Notes: a model not told the origin generated them from the letters alone. DNA of 64,000 nt from Parvibaculum sp. (GCA_017642695.1 JAEPQD010000001.1:637301-701300), one strand, 5' to 3'. Counted from the first letter of the stretch, positions 7,724 to 17,085 are shown. Numbers and translations: made by a program.

Positions 7724-8527
7724 TCAGGCCGGCGGTGGCAGCAGCACCACGCTCTGGCACGACCGGCCGATCCGTCCATAGGCGTCGAAGATTTCCGCTT
7801 CCGTCAGGCCGCGCCCGTCGCCATGCCAGGAGCCCCGCTGCGCCGTGCCGATCCATTCCCCCCTTGGCGCGCGGGAAAGATGCAGCGAAAGGTCGGCATT
7901 TGGCCAGCCGGCCGCATTCGGCCGTGCGCCCGCATCCGTCACCGTGAAGAGTGTCGACACATCGGCAACCGCCATCACGGCGGAAAAGGGCGTCGGCGTT
8001 TCGTGGAAGCTCCGCTTCAGGCGGAACCATTTCGCGTGCGTCCCATCTTCATGCGTGGTGTCGCGAATGTCGCAAAGGTCGAGAAAGCCCTGATTGGTGC
8101 TGGCCGACTTGAAGAATTCAGGCCTTTCCCATCGCGCGAAGTTCTCGGGATGGAAGACGGGCTCTTCCGGTGTGCCTGGCAGGCCCTCGACGGCGGCCGG
8201 CTGCTGAAAACAGGCGCTCGCCTTCGCCTGCAGTTTCCCGCCCGCCCATAATTCATTCTCGAACACCGCCACGCGGCCGCCCTCGCGCACGGCCGTCACC
8301 TTGCTCGAAATGCCGGTAAGCGGCAGCGGCCTGAGCAGATAGAGATTGGCCGAGACGAGCGCGCCAAGACCCTTCGCCGCGCCCGTCGCCTCCATCTCGC
8401 CGACGGCCAGCGCCGACACCGCCCCGCCATGCATCCCGCCAAAGGGGCCTTGTGCCTGGGGCAAGGCCTGCCAGATGTCGCCGTCGCGGCGAAAGACGGG
8501 ACCGAGGTCTTGTACCGTTGCGTTCAT
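7724..8527 (-). CDS. Acyl-CoA thioesterase family protein (TesB-like double hot-dog)
   Basis: A 267-residue protein of the thioesterase-like 4HBT_3/TesB type. The first hot-dog half has GPFGGMHGGAVSALAVGEMEA and the second half has WPNADLSLHLSRAPRGEWIGTA, the usual substrate-lining strand of this family. It would hydrolyse an acyl-CoA thioester, chain length unknown. ATG 8527 is selected from family length; the open frame extends to 8689 inside the next gene. The gene is the last of four minus-strand genes (SDR, DsbA-type isomerase, SDR, thioesterase) that look like one catabolic operon reading from 10593. Confidence 0.75.
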   Translation of the reverse strand: MNATVQDLGPVFRRDGDIWQALPQAQGPFGGMHGGAVSALAVGEMEATGAAKGLGALVSANLYLLRPLPLTGISSKVTAVREGGRVAVFENELWAGGKLQAKASACFQQPAAVEGLPGTPEEPVFHPENFARWERPEFFKSASTNQGFLDLCDIRDTTHEDGTHAKWFRLKRSFHETPTPFSAVMAVADVSTLFTVTDAGARPNAAGWPNADLSLHLSRAPRGEWIGTAQRGSWHGDGRGLTEAEIFDAYGRIGRSCQSVVLLPPPA

Positions 8528-8541
8528 CTCGACTCTCACAC

Positions 8542-9246
8542 TCACCAGTTTTCGCCGAAGGGGCGTATCTCGACATTGAAGGACCAGGCGGATTTGTCCT
8601 GATGCGCAACATGCCAGGCTTCGTCGGCGATCGCCGCCGGCTTGATGAAGAAGTCGCCGGGTGCGTCCTTGAAGCGCTCGCGCGTCCACGGCACGTCGAT
8701 CACCGCATCGATCGTGACATAGGCGACGTGAACGCCCTTCGGACCGAGATCGCGCGCCATTGCTTCCGCCAGAATCCGCTGTGCCGCCTTGGTCGGCGCG
8801 AAGCCCGCGAAATAGGCCTTGCCGCGATGTGCCGACGTATTGCCCGTCACGATGATCGCGCCTCTACCCGCCTCGATCATCTTCGGAGCGAGCGCCTGCG
8901 CGAAATGCAGCAGCGCCATCGTGTTGACCTGAAAATTCATCGCGAGTGTCTTCGGATCGATCTCGAGAAAGCTGCCCCAGGCGCCGCCGACCGCGTTGTG
9001 CACGAAGACCTCCACCGCACCCATCGTCTCCGTCACCTGGTTCACGGTCGCGGCGATCTCGTCTTCCTTCGATACGTCGCAGACGAAGGCTCTGGCGTCG
9101 GGCAATTCGCTCTCGAGCGCTGACAGCCTCTCTCCGTCGCGCGCCAGCATCGCAACCGCATAGCCGCCTTTCGCGAAACGCCGCGCCAGTGCCGAACCGG
9201 TGCCCGGTCCGACGCCGGTGATGAGGGCGACGGGTTTTCCGGTCAT
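8542..9246 (-). CDS. SDR family protein, catalytic Tyr replaced by Phe
   Basis: A 234-residue short-chain dehydrogenase/reductase fold. The N-terminal nucleotide-binding motif is GVGPGTGSALA (incomplete relative to TGxxxGxG). The Ser region is VTGNTSAHRG. The place of the catalytic YxxxK is FAPTK, so Lys is kept and Tyr is Phe. This matches the SDR_c10-like subgroup as I recall it, which lacks the active Tyr. The start overlaps the stop of the upstream DsbA-type gene by 4 bases, indicating translational coupling. The reaction is unknown; catalysis by a different mechanism or a non-redox role is possible. Confidence 0.8.
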   Translation of the reverse strand: MTGKPVALITGVGPGTGSALARRFAKGGYAVAMLARDGERLSALESELPDARAFVCDVSKEDEIAATVNQVTETMGAVEVFVHNAVGGAWGSFLEIDPKTLAMNFQVNTMALLHFAQALAPKMIEAGRGAIIVTGNTSAHRGKAYFAGFAPTKAAQRILAEAMARDLGPKGVHVAYVTIDAVIDVPWTRERFKDAPGDFFIKPAAIADEAWHVAHQDKSAWSFNVEIRPFGENW

Positions 9247-9845
9247 GCCGCGATCGCCTCTTCCACGTCGCGGAGCCGGTCCTTGCCGAAATAGATCTCG
9301 CCATCGACGAAGAAGGTCGGAATGCCGAAGGCGCCGCGGTTCACCGCATCTTCGGTGTTCGCGGCAAGTTTCGCCTTCACATCGGGTTCCTGGATGCGCG
9401 CGAGAACATGCGCGCCGTCGACGCCTCCCGCATCGAGCACGGACTTGATGACCTCGGGATCGTCCATCTTCTGCGATGTTTCCCACATCGCCGGCATCAC
9501 GACTTCGAGATATTTCGGCAGTATGCCGTCCATCTCGGCCGCCACGGCGCCGCGCATGATCTGCAGCGTGTTCACCGGGAAGTACGAATTGAAATTGAAC
9601 TTCGTCAGCCCGTGCTTCTTCACGAAGCGTTCGATCTCCAGGAACTGGTACTCGCCCTTGTTCTTGATGCCCTGGTTCGCAATCACCGGCGAGACATTGT
9701 TCGTTGCCTTGAAGATGCCGCCAAGCAGCACCGGCACATAGGTGAATGTCGTACCCGTGCGCTTTTCGATCTCCGGCACGACCTTCCAGGAGAGATAGGC
9801 GTTTGGGCTGCCGAAATCGAAAAGGAATTCAACTTGTCTGCTCAT
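9243..9845 (-). CDS. DsbA-family 2-hydroxychromene-2-carboxylate isomerase-like protein
   Basis: A 200-residue thioredoxin-fold protein of the kappa-GST/HCCA-isomerase branch. The start VEFLFDFGSPNAYLSW carries Ser where DsbA has its CxxC, as in the isomerase group. It ends with GAFGIPTFFVDGEIYFGKDRL, the cis-Pro loop region. These enzymes are glutathione-dependent isomerases in aromatic degradation (naphthalene pathway). It sits between two unusual SDR genes, overlapping the downstream one by 4 bases, and the set probably acts on one aromatic or acyl substrate. Confidence 0.82.
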   Translation of the reverse strand: MSRQVEFLFDFGSPNAYLSWKVVPEIEKRTGTTFTYVPVLLGGIFKATNNVSPVIANQGIKNKGEYQFLEIERFVKKHGLTKFNFNSYFPVNTLQIMRGAVAAEMDGILPKYLEVVMPAMWETSQKMDDPEVIKSVLDAGGVDGAHVLARIQEPDVKAKLAANTEDAVNRGAFGIPTFFVDGEIYFGKDRLRDVEEAIAA

Positions 9846-9864
9846 CTGAACGTCCCCTCAATTG

Positions 9865-10593
9865 TCAGAATGTTTCCATCCATGGGCGCAGGTCGAGCTC
9901 ATGCGTCCAGGCGTCGCGCGGCTGGCAATGAAGTTGCCAGTAGCTCTCCGCGATGTGATCGGGCTGCAGGATGCCGTCCTCGTCCTTCAGCTTGTAGCGC
10001 TCGGGAAAAGTGTCGCGGATGAAGGCGGTGTCGATCGCCCCGTCGATGATCGGATGCGCGACGTGAATGCCTTGCGGTCCGAGTTCGCGCGCCATGCTCT
10101 GCGCCAATGCGCGGAGCGCGAATTTCGCGCCGGCGAAGGCCGCGAAGCCCCGCCCGCCCCGAAGGCTCGCCGTCGCGCCGGTGAAGATCATCGTGCCCTT
10201 GCCCCGCGGCACCATCACGCGCGCCGCCTCGCGGCCCGTGAGGAAGCCCGCATAGGCCGCCATCTCCCAGACCTTGCGATAGACGCGCTCGGTCATCTCG
10301 AGAATCGGGAAGTTCACATTCGCGCCGATGTTGAAGACGAAGACTTCGACGGGCCCCACCTCGCGCTCGACAGTTTCGAAGAGGGCGACGACTTCCTCTT
10401 CCTTCCGGGCGTCCGAGCCGAAGCCGCGCGCTTCGCCGCCCGCGGTCTCGATCTCCTCGACAAGCGGCGCGAGCTTGTCTGCGTTCCGCCTTGTCACGCA
10501 GGCGACATAGCCTTCCTTTGCGAAGCGCTTCGCGATGGCGCCGCCCGTCGCGTCGCCGGCGCCGATGATGACGGCCGCTTTCTTGTCGCCCAT
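9865..10593 (-). CDS. SDR family protein, catalytic Tyr replaced by Phe
   Basis: A 242-residue SDR-fold protein, first gene of the minus-strand operon. It carries the nucleotide-binding GAGDATGGAIA and IFTGATASLRGG segments. The YxxxK position reads FAGAK, so it shares the Tyr-to-Phe change of its downstream paralogue at 8542-9246. ATG 10593 is preceded by GAGGAG at 6 bases. Its promoter has a TTGACA box and a palindrome that exactly fills the spacer; the divergent HxlR gene is the likely regulator. Confidence 0.8.
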   Translation of the reverse strand: MGDKKAAVIIGAGDATGGAIAKRFAKEGYVACVTRRNADKLAPLVEEIETAGGEARGFGSDARKEEEVVALFETVEREVGPVEVFVFNIGANVNFPILEMTERVYRKVWEMAAYAGFLTGREAARVMVPRGKGTMIFTGATASLRGGRGFAAFAGAKFALRALAQSMARELGPQGIHVAHPIIDGAIDTAFIRDTFPERYKLKDEDGILQPDHIAESYWQLHCQPRDAWTHELDLRPWMETF

Positions 10594-10620
10594 GGCGCGC
10601 TCCTCTCTCTCTCGCCAGTA

Positions 10621-10637
10621 AGTTCTTTTTCTGAACT
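10621..10637. promoter_or_regulatory. Second operator-like palindrome of the HxlR/SDR region
   Basis: The inverted repeat AGTTC-N7-GAACT covers 17 bases. Its centre is 32 bases from that of the neighbouring palindrome at 10653-10669, about three helix turns, so both would lie on one face of the DNA. It lies around and just after the expected transcription start of the SDR operon. Confidence 0.5.
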
Positions 10638-10646
10638 TATGTCCAT

Positions 10647-10675
10647 ACAATGGGTTCCGAAACGGAACCTGTCAA
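10647..10675 (-). promoter_or_regulatory. SDR-operon promoter with palindrome filling the spacer
   Basis: On the minus strand a -35 TTGACA (10670-10675) and a -10 CATTGT (10647-10652) are separated by 17 bases. Those 17 bases are exactly the palindrome GGTTCCG-AAA-CGGAACC (plus strand 10653-10669). On the plus strand a -10 TATACT (10678-10683), with a weak -35 TTCCGA (10655-10660) inside the same palindrome, would serve the HxlR gene. One bound protein could therefore control both directions. Confidence 0.6.
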
Positions 10676-10703
10676 GCTATACTGATCGGGAAAAGGAGCT
10701 TAC

Positions 10704-11189
10704 ATGCGTTGGGAAGAGCTTGATCGCGAGCCCTGCTCGCTTGCCCGGGCCCTGTCCATAGTCGGCGACAGGTGGACGCTGCTTGTGCTGCGCGAGTGTT
10801 TCCTGCGCGTGCGCCGCTTCGAGGAATTCGAGCAACGCCTTGGCATCGCCCGCCACGTGCTGGCCGACCGCCTGAAAAAACTGACCGACGCGGGTGTACT
10901 GGCGAAGGTGCCCTATCAGGAGCGGCCCCGCCGGGAGGAATACCGTCTCACCGAAAAGGGCCTCGACCTCTATCCGGTCATGCTCACGCTGCTCGACTGG
11001 GGTGACAAATGGATGTCGGGCCCGGAAGGTCCGCCCGTTCTCCGGCGCCACAAGACATGCGGCCATGTCGTCCACGCCGTTCACACCTGTTCGGAATGCG
11101 GCGAGCCGCTCGATGCGCGTTCGATGACGGTCGAACGCGGCCCCGGCGCGCCCGCCGCCGTGAAGGCGGAGGGTGGCGCCGGAAGCTGA
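10704..11189 (+). CDS. HxlR family transcriptional regulator
   Basis: A 161-residue winged-helix regulator. The HxlR signature is complete: CSLARALSIVGDRWTLLVLRE at residues 11-31, then the recognition helix region and REEYRLTEKGLDLYPVM. The usual N-terminal Cys (C11) is present; in HxlR/QorR/HypR relatives such a Cys can sense aldehydes or oxidants. A C-terminal extension carries C119, H121, H124, C129 and C132, a zinc-ribbon-like cluster found in several proteobacterial members. It is divergent from the SDR-isomerase-SDR-thioesterase operon and separated from it by two 17-base palindromes. I infer that it regulates that operon and itself. Confidence 0.88.
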   Translation: MRWEELDREPCSLARALSIVGDRWTLLVLRECFLRVRRFEEFEQRLGIARHVLADRLKKLTDAGVLAKVPYQERPRREEYRLTEKGLDLYPVMLTLLDWGDKWMSGPEGPPVLRRHKTCGHVVHAVHTCSECGEPLDARSMTVERGPGAPAAVKAEGGAGS

Positions 11190-11195
11190 GAGGAT

Positions 11196-12155
11196 TCAGA
11201 GCCCGTCGAACAGCGCCGTCGACAGATAACGTTCGGCAAATGACGGGATGATCGCGACGATCGTCTTGCCCTTCATTTCCGGCCGCGCCGCGACTTCGAG
11301 CGCGACCGCGATGGCCGCGCCGGACGAGATGCCGCCCGCGATGCCTTCCATCCGCGCCGCTTTCCGGGAAAACTCGAAGGCCGTCTCGTTGCCGACCGTG
11401 ATGACCTCGTCGATCAGCGACTTGTCGAGATTGCCCGGTGCGAAGCCTGCGCCGATGCCCTGGATCATGTGCGGCCCCGGCTGTCCGCCGGAAAGAACCG
11501 GGCTGTCTTCCGGTTCGATCGCGATCATCTTCACGCTTGGCTTCTTCGCCTTCAGCACGGAGCCGACGCCGGTGAAGGTGCCCGCCGTGCCGATACCCGA
11601 AATAACGACATCGACCTTGCCGTCTGTGTCGTTCCAGATTTCTTCCGCTGTCGTCTTGCGATGGATTTCGGGGTTCGCCGGATTGTCGAACTGCTGCGGC
11701 ATCACGGAGTTCGGATGTTGTGCCAGCAATTCCTCGGCGCGCGCGATGGCGCCCTTCATGCCTTTTTCCTTCGGCGTGAGTTCGAGTTCCGCACCCAGCA
11801 GCGCCAGCATCTTGCGCCGTTCGAGCGACATGCTTTCCGGCATGCAGAGAATGAGGCGGTAGCCCTTTGCCGCGCAGACGAAGGCAAGCGCAATGCCGGT
11901 ATTGCCGGAGGTCGGCTCGATGATGACCGTGTTGTCGGTGATCTTGCCTTGCTGTTCCAGGGCCTCGATCATTGCGACGCCGATGCGATCCTTCACGCTC
12001 GACAGCGGATTGAAGAATTCGAGCTTCAGCAGGATATCGGCGCCGGCGCCTGCTTCCTTCGCCATGCGATTGAGCCGCACCAGCGGCGTATCGCCGATGG
12101 TTTCGGTGATGCTGTTGTAGATGCGTCCGCGTCCTGGTTTCTTGCTCTCGCTCAT
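11196..12155 (-). CDS. cysK: Cysteine synthase A
   Basis: A 319-residue PLP-dependent O-acetylserine sulfhydrylase, making cysteine from O-acetylserine and sulfide. The PLP Lys is in [10 protein letters not shown] (K55), the substrate loop [11 protein letters not shown] follows, and the phosphate-binding [10 protein letters not shown] is present. The ATG at 12155 is preceded by GGGAGG; the longer open frame overlaps the upstream regulator gene. The gene is directly downstream of an Rrf2 regulator on the same strand (59-base gap), in the order dut, rrf2, cysK. Its C-terminus ends LFDGL rather than the usual Ile of CysK, a point relevant to serine acetyltransferase binding. Confidence 0.93.
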   Translation of the reverse strand: MSESKKPGRGRIYNSITETIGDTPLVRLNRMAKEAGAGADILLKLEFFNPLSSVKDRIGVAMIEALEQQGKITDNTVIIEPTSGNTGIALAFVCAAKGYRLILCMPESMSLERRKMLALLGAELELTPKEKGMKGAIARAEELLAQHPNSVMPQQFDNPANPEIHRKTTAEEIWNDTDGKVDVVISGIGTAGTFTGVGSVLKAKKPSVKMIAIEPEDSPVLSGGQPGPHMIQGIGAGFAPGNLDKSLIDEVITVGNETAFEFSRKAARMEGIAGGISSGAAIAVALEVAARPEMKGKTIVAIIPSFAERYLSTALFDGL

Positions 12156-12214
12156 GCTGGCCTCCCGGACCAAATGTGACGCTTCGCGCCGCGCGTGCCG
12201 AAGCCGGTTCGAAT

Positions 12215-12664
12215 TCAGATAATGAAGTCGGCCGTCGATTTCGAGTTGCCGACCCCGGATTCCTCCGCCTTGCGGCAGAGATCCTCGATGGTGATGCCGT
12301 CGAGCCGTTCCATCAGTTCCTTCTGTACATCCTGCCACAGAGGCGCGATCACGCGTTCGCCGAGTTCCGACGGCGCCGCGTTTGCCGGTTCGTCGGACGC
12401 TTCCATCGCACCGACGACGCGCACCACCTCGCCGACGAGAATGCGCCGCCGCTCACGCGCCAGCGTATAGCCGCCGCGCGGTCCCCGCACGCCTTTCAGG
12501 ATGCCGGCATGCACGAGCTGCTGCATCACCTGTTCGAGATAGCGCTGCGGAATGCCCTGCCGCTTGGTGATCTCCTTTGACTGCACGGGATCGGGCCGCG
12601 CATTGATCGCGACGTCCACAACGGCCTCGAGAGCCAGCCAGGTTTTCTTGGAAAGTCTCAGCAT
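12215..12664 (-). CDS. Rrf2 family regulator lacking cluster cysteines (CymR-like)
   Basis: A 149-residue winged-helix protein. It has the Rrf2 features [52 protein letters not shown] and a dimerisation helix. IscR-type members hold an Fe-S cluster with three Cys between about residues 90 and 110; here that segment has none. The only Cys is in [10 protein letters not shown] near the C-terminus. It may therefore be a CymR-like sulfur or cysteine sensor; CymR is known to work with CysK in Bacillus, and cysK is the next gene. It is 7 bases downstream of dut. Confidence 0.85.
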   Translation of the reverse strand: MLRLSKKTWLALEAVVDVAINARPDPVQSKEITKRQGIPQRYLEQVMQQLVHAGILKGVRGPRGGYTLARERRRILVGEVVRVVGAMEASDEPANAAPSELGERVIAPLWQDVQKELMERLDGITIEDLCRKAEESGVGNSKSTADFII

Positions 12665-12671
12665 CCCTTGC

Positions 12672-13136
12672 TCACCCCTTCGTTCCGGTTGAGCCGAAGC
12701 CCCCCGCGCCCCTTGCCGTATCGTCCAGTGTCTGCGTCTCCGTGAGCCGCGCCCGCGTCACCGGCGCAACGACCATCTGCGCGACCCGCGTCCCGCGTTC
12801 GACGGTGAAGGGCTCCTGCCCCAGATTGATGAGAATGACCTTCACTTCGCCGCGATAGTCGCAATCGACCGTCCCCGGCGAGTTGAGCACCGTGACGCCG
12901 TTCTTCGCCGCAAGGCCGGAGCGCGGACGCACCTGCGCCTCGAAGCCTTCCGGCAACGCTATTGCAAGCCCCGTCGGCACCATCGCGCGCTCGCCCGGCG
13001 CCAGCACCAGCGTTTCACCGTCGGGAATGGCGGCGATGAGGTCCATGCCCGCCGCGCCGGATGTTTCGTAGCGGGGAAGCGCAAGTCCGTTTGCGTGCGG
13101 CAGCCGCTGAACGCGGACGTCGATTTCGGGATTCAT
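12672..13136 (-). CDS. dut: Deoxyuridine 5'-triphosphate nucleotidohydrolase
   Basis: A 154-residue trimeric dUTPase that converts dUTP to dUMP and pyrophosphate, keeping uracil out of DNA and feeding dTMP synthesis. All five motifs are visible: [37 protein letters not shown] and the Gly-rich C-terminal GAGGFGSTG. The start overlaps the coaBC stop by 4 bases; a coaBC-dut pair is common in proteobacteria. The length is normal. Confidence 0.95.
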   Translation of the reverse strand: MNPEIDVRVQRLPHANGLALPRYETSGAAGMDLIAAIPDGETLVLAPGERAMVPTGLAIALPEGFEAQVRPRSGLAAKNGVTVLNSPGTVDCDYRGEVKVILINLGQEPFTVERGTRVAQMVVAPVTRARLTETQTLDDTARGAGGFGSTGTKG

Positions 13137-14377
13137 TCGGCGGCCTTCGATGTAACGAAATGATCTGCGATGCGGCGCGCAAGGCGTTCGGCGACGGCCT
13201 GCTTCGGCAGCAGCGGCCAGTCCTCCTGTCCCTCGCGCGTGATGAGATGCACGGTATTGAGGTCGCCGCCCATCACGCCCGTCGCGGGCGAGACGTCGTT
13301 CGCGACGATCCAGTCGCAGCCCTTGCGCTGGCGTTTCGCGGTGGCGTGCTCGATCACCTTCTCGGTTTCGGCGGCGAATCCGACGACAAGCTGAGGGCGC
13401 TTGCCCTTCAACTGCGACAGCGTGGCGAGAATGTCGGGGTTCTCGACAAGCGCCAGCGCGGGCGCCTGTTCGCCGGGCGCCTTCTTGAGTTTCTGTTCGG
13501 CGTCGCTCGCCACGCGCCAGTCGGCAACGGCGGCGGCGCAGATCGCGATGTCGGCGGGCAGCGCCGCTTCGCAGGCGGCGAGCATCTCGCGCGCCGTCTC
13601 CACGCGCTTGACCGTCACGCCGGGCGGATCGGGCAGGGTGGTCGGACCCGAAACGAGAACGGTCTCCGCGCCGAGCCGCGCGACCGCCTGCGCAATCGCA
13701 TATCCCTGCTTGCCTGAAGAACGGTTCGCGAGATAACGCACCGGATCGATCGGCTCATGCGTCGGCCCGGAAGTGATGAGCACGCGCTTGCCCGTCAGCG
13801 GCCCGCCGCCCGGATAGGCGAGTTCGGAGAAATGCGCCTCGATGGCGGCAAGGATTTCGGCGGGTTCGGCCATCCGCCCCGGCCCGTATTCGCCGCAGGC
13901 CATGTCGCCTTCGTTGGGCCCCACGAAGTCGACGCCGTCGGCGAGAAGTGTCTCGAAATTCCGCTGCGTCGCGCGATGCGTCCACATGCGGACATTCATC
14001 GCGGGTGCGATCAGCACCTTCTTGTCGGTCGCGAGCAGCGCCGTGCTCGCGAGATCGTTCGCCAAACCGTTTGCCATCTTCGCCATGATGTCGGCGGTCG
14101 CGGGCGCGACGACGAGGAGGTCCGCATCGCGCGACAGCTCGATATGGCCCATCTCCGCCTCGTCGGTGAGGTCGAAGAGGTCGGTATAGACCTTGTCGCC
14201 GGTCAGGCTTGAGACCGAGAGCGGCGTCACGAACTCGTGCGCTGCTTCCGTCATGATGGCGCGCACGGAGGCGCCGCGCTCCTTCAGGCGGCGGATCAGC
14301 TCCAGGCATTTGTAGGCCGCGATGCCGCCGCCGATGATCAGCAGCACGCGCCGGTCTTTGAGGATGTTCTCGCTCAA
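13133..14377 (-). CDS. coaBC: Bifunctional phosphopantothenoylcysteine decarboxylase/phosphopantothenate-cysteine ligase
   Basis: A 414-residue enzyme for two steps of coenzyme A synthesis. The N-terminal FMN-dependent CoaC domain (about 1-190) has [18 protein letters not shown], the active His region EAAHEFV, and PAMNVRMW. The C-terminal CoaB domain (about 200-400) has [25 protein letters not shown]-type features and the CTP-binding region. No ATG fits; a TTG at 14377 with AGGAG 6 bases upstream gives the normal N-terminus, so I call a TTG start. It overlaps dut by 4 bases at its end. Its upstream gap (146 bases) shows nothing clear. Confidence 0.93.
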   Translation of the reverse strand: MSENILKDRRVLLIIGGGIAAYKCLELIRRLKERGASVRAIMTEAAHEFVTPLSVSSLTGDKVYTDLFDLTDEAEMGHIELSRDADLLVVAPATADIMAKMANGLANDLASTALLATDKKVLIAPAMNVRMWTHRATQRNFETLLADGVDFVGPNEGDMACGEYGPGRMAEPAEILAAIEAHFSELAYPGGGPLTGKRVLITSGPTHEPIDPVRYLANRSSGKQGYAIAQAVARLGAETVLVSGPTTLPDPPGVTVKRVETAREMLAACEAALPADIAICAAAVADWRVASDAEQKLKKAPGEQAPALALVENPDILATLSQLKGKRPQLVVGFAAETEKVIEHATAKRQRKGCDWIVANDVSPATGVMGGDLNTVHLITREGQEDWPLLPKQAVAERLARRIADHFVTSKAAE

Positions 14378-14523
14378 GCCTGTCTCCTGCGTCCACGTCC
14401 GCGCGAGAACCGTTGAGAAGGTTCTGCCGGTAATTCTGTGCAAATATAAATATTCACGATGTGGATTTGTAGATCAAATCGCACATTGGCGATACGCCGG
14501 ATTTGAGGCGGAAAACTCTTTAT

Positions 14524-16131
14524 TCAGAAGAGGTTGGCAAGAAGAAGCGCGCCGACGGCCCCAATGGCGAGCCAGATAAGCGGCTGCCGTCTGGAAAAAC
14601 GCGCCTCCTGTGCCCGCGCGATGGCGTCGGCGGAAGAGGGGTGAATGCGCACGCCCTCTTCGTCGACGCTCTCGGCGAGCAGCCTGGCCGTGCGCTCCGC
14701 CCGGTCCAGCACTTCCGGCAGATGGCTCATCACGCGGCCGAGCTGCATCGCCCCCGCTGCCGCTTCTTCTATGCGCGCTTCCGGGCCCATCTTGTCCATC
14801 ATCCAGGACTTCAGCACCGGCTCCGCGCTCTCCCAGATGTTGTGATCGGGGTCGAAATGCCGCGCGACGCCCTCGACGACGACCATCGTCTTCTGGAGGA
14901 GAATGAGTTCGGGCCGCGTCCGCATGTCGAATTGTTCGGTCACCTGGAAAAGCTGCGCCAGCAGCTTGCCCATCGAGACCTCGCGCGCCGGCCGTCCGAA
15001 GATCGGCTCGGCGACGGATCTGAGCGCCTGCGCGAAGGCATGGACGCTTTTCGAATGCGGCACATATCCGGCTTCAAAATGAACTTCCGCCACGCGCACA
15101 TAATTGCGTGTCACGAGCCCGTAGAGAATTTCCGCCATGAAGCGGCGCTCGTTCGGATCGATCCGCCCCATGATGCCGAAATCGACAGCGGTAAGCCGCC
15201 CGTCGGTATCGATGAAGAGATTGCCCTGATGCATGTCGGCATGGAAGAAGCCGTCGCGCATCGCATGCAGCAGGAAGGATTGGATGACCTGGCGTCCGAG
15301 CCGCGCCATGTCGTGTCCGGCGGCGACAAGCGCCGCGCGGTCGGACGCCGGGATGCCGTCGATCCACTCCATTGTCATGGCGCGGCGCGATGTTCTCTCC
15401 CAGTCGATCTGCGGCACGCGGAAGCCTGAATCCTTCGCGGTGTTCTCCGCCATCTCCGACATCGCCGCCGCTTCGAGCCTGAGATCCATTTCGAGCTTCA
15501 CGCTGTCCGCCAGCGTCTCGACGATCTCGATCGGACGGAGCCGGCGCGCGGGCGCATAATTGCGTTCGATCCGCTCCGCCGCCCAGAAGAAGCTCTCAAG
15601 GTCGCCCGCGAAGCGTTGTTCGATACCGGGGCGCAGCACCTTCACCGCGACATCGCGTTCTTCCTCGCCCTCGCGCACCGCTTTCGTCCGTGCCTTGTGA
15701 ACCTGTGCGATGGAGGCAGCGGCAATGGGCTCGCTCAAGCTGCTGAACAGGTCCTCCACCGGCTTGCCGATGCTTTCCTCGATGATCGCGCGTGCTTCCG
15801 CCATCGGGAAGGGCGGCAGCTTGTCCTGCAGCGAGGAGAGATCGCTCGCGAGGTCGGTGCCGATGATGTCGGGGCGCGTTGCGAGAAATTGTCCGAGCTT
15901 GATGTAGGCGGGGCCAAGCGCCGCCAGCGCGGTCGCGAGCCGCTCGCCCGCATCGCCGCTTCGCATCTCGGGTTCGGCTTCCCAGGGAAAGCGGATTTTC
16001 GCAAGCGGCATCAGCGCGAGAAGGATCGCCGGCATCTCCGCGCGCAGTTCCAGCGGAAACAGCGCATCGTGTTTGCCGAGCACGCGCGCGGCGCGTGTCA
16101 GCCGGACAAGGGAGCGGGCGGCTCTCAGCAT
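14524..16131 (-). CDS. ubiB: Ubiquinone biosynthesis regulatory kinase UbiB
   Basis: A 535-residue ABC1/ADCK-family atypical kinase-like protein needed for ubiquinone synthesis. The KxGQ motif is in [17 protein letters not shown], the Ala-rich nucleotide loop in [14 protein letters not shown], and the catalytic-loop and metal-binding regions in [13 protein letters not shown] and [10 protein letters not shown]. The extreme C-terminus is a hydrophobic helix ([18 protein letters not shown]) that anchors it to the inner membrane. The start codon directly follows the ubiE stop codon, so the pair is translationally linked. Confidence 0.95.
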   Translation of the reverse strand: MLRAARSLVRLTRAARVLGKHDALFPLELRAEMPAILLALMPLAKIRFPWEAEPEMRSGDAGERLATALAALGPAYIKLGQFLATRPDIIGTDLASDLSSLQDKLPPFPMAEARAIIEESIGKPVEDLFSSLSEPIAAASIAQVHKARTKAVREGEEERDVAVKVLRPGIEQRFAGDLESFFWAAERIERNYAPARRLRPIEIVETLADSVKLEMDLRLEAAAMSEMAENTAKDSGFRVPQIDWERTSRRAMTMEWIDGIPASDRAALVAAGHDMARLGRQVIQSFLLHAMRDGFFHADMHQGNLFIDTDGRLTAVDFGIMGRIDPNERRFMAEILYGLVTRNYVRVAEVHFEAGYVPHSKSVHAFAQALRSVAEPIFGRPAREVSMGKLLAQLFQVTEQFDMRTRPELILLQKTMVVVEGVARHFDPDHNIWESAEPVLKSWMMDKMGPEARIEEAAAGAMQLGRVMSHLPEVLDRAERTARLLAESVDEEGVRIHPSSADAIARAQEARFSRRQPLIWLAIGAVGALLLANLF

Positions 16132-16920
16132 CTAGAGACGCCAGCCGGAATGAAGCGCCGCGACGCCGCCGGTAAGGTTGCGGTAGCTCACATTGCCGAA
16201 GCCCGCCTGCACGATCATGCGCTTGAATGTTTCCTGGTCGGGAAAACGGCGAATGCTTTCGACAAGATACTGGTAGGGCGCGCCGTCGCCCGTCACCCAT
16301 TTGCCCATGCGCGGAATCGCCGCGAAGGAATAGGTCTCATAGATCTCGTCGATGCCCGGCACCGCGACATGGCTGAATTCGAGGCAGAGAAAACGCCCGC
16401 CCGGCTTCAGAACGCGATAGGCATCCGCGAGCGCCTTCTCGATATGCGTCACATTGCGGATGCCGAACGCGATCGTGTAGGCGTCGAACGAACGGTCGGG
16501 AAAGGGCAGCGTCTCCGCATCGCCGCAGGCGAACTCGACGCGCCCCTCGAAGGCCTTCGCCTCCGCGCGCGTCTGGCCGACGCCGAGCATGTGCCGGTTG
16601 ATGTCGCAGACCGTCACCTGCGCGCCTGTTCCCGCGCGTTCCAGGAACCGGAAGGCGATGTCGCCCGTGCCGCCTGCCACGTCGATCAGATGGAAGGGGC
16701 GTTCGTTTCGCGGCGGGTTCAGCCAGTCGATCATCGACTGTTTCCACGCGCGGTGAAGGCCGCCCGACATCAGGTCGTTCATCAGGTCGTAGCGTTCCGC
16801 CACCTGCTCGAACACCTCGTGGACGAGCCCGGCCTTTTCCGCCTCCGCGACCGTGCGGAAGCCGAAATGGGTCTCGCCCGCGCCGCCGCCGGTTCCCTGC
16901 TTTTTCGCATCTGCGTTCAT
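16132..16920 (-). CDS. ubiE: Demethylmenaquinone/2-methoxy-6-polyprenylbenzoquinol C-methyltransferase
   Basis: A 262-residue SAM-dependent C-methyltransferase of ubiquinone (and menaquinone) synthesis. UbiE signatures are present: [25 protein letters not shown], the SAM loop [14 protein letters not shown], the region [13 protein letters not shown], and the C-terminal [16 protein letters not shown]. An ATG at 16932 in frame would add four residues; MNADAKK (16920) is preferred. It is upstream of and abuts ubiB, and divergent from mutM. A large nested hairpin lies just upstream. Confidence 0.95.
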   Translation of the reverse strand: MNADAKKQGTGGGAGETHFGFRTVAEAEKAGLVHEVFEQVAERYDLMNDLMSGGLHRAWKQSMIDWLNPPRNERPFHLIDVAGGTGDIAFRFLERAGTGAQVTVCDINRHMLGVGQTRAEAKAFEGRVEFACGDAETLPFPDRSFDAYTIAFGIRNVTHIEKALADAYRVLKPGGRFLCLEFSHVAVPGIDEIYETYSFAAIPRMGKWVTGDGAPYQYLVESIRRFPDQETFKRMIVQAGFGNVSYRNLTGGVAALHSGWRL

Positions 16921-16933
16921 GCGGCGGACCATA

Positions 16934-16981
16934 GACCGTTTTCCAGGCAGGCGGAACTGCCTGCCGGTTCGGGAAACGGTC
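16934..16981. repeat. Nested inverted repeat between ubiE and mutM
   Basis: The outer arms GACCGTTT (16934-16941) and AAACGGTC (16974-16981) enclose inner arms GGCAGGC (16946-16952) and GCCTGCC (16959-16965) with a 6-base loop. Together they form one long interrupted hairpin immediately before ubiE, either in its 5' leader or as a cruciform in the divergent promoter region. Confidence 0.5.
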
Positions 16982-17085
16982 CAGACAAGACCGGCCAAGA
17001 GCAATCTCTGACAAGGATTAGCTCGTGGCGCGGCGCTGCGGGGGGCGCTACTTTCATCCCCGCTTTCCAGGGAACCAGCGACCTC

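Noticed and set aside
12180-12220. tRNA-like GGTTCGAATTC segment
   Set aside because: No acceptor stem or cloverleaf around it; it lies in the cysK leader. No other tRNA, rRNA or CRISPR arrays were seen.
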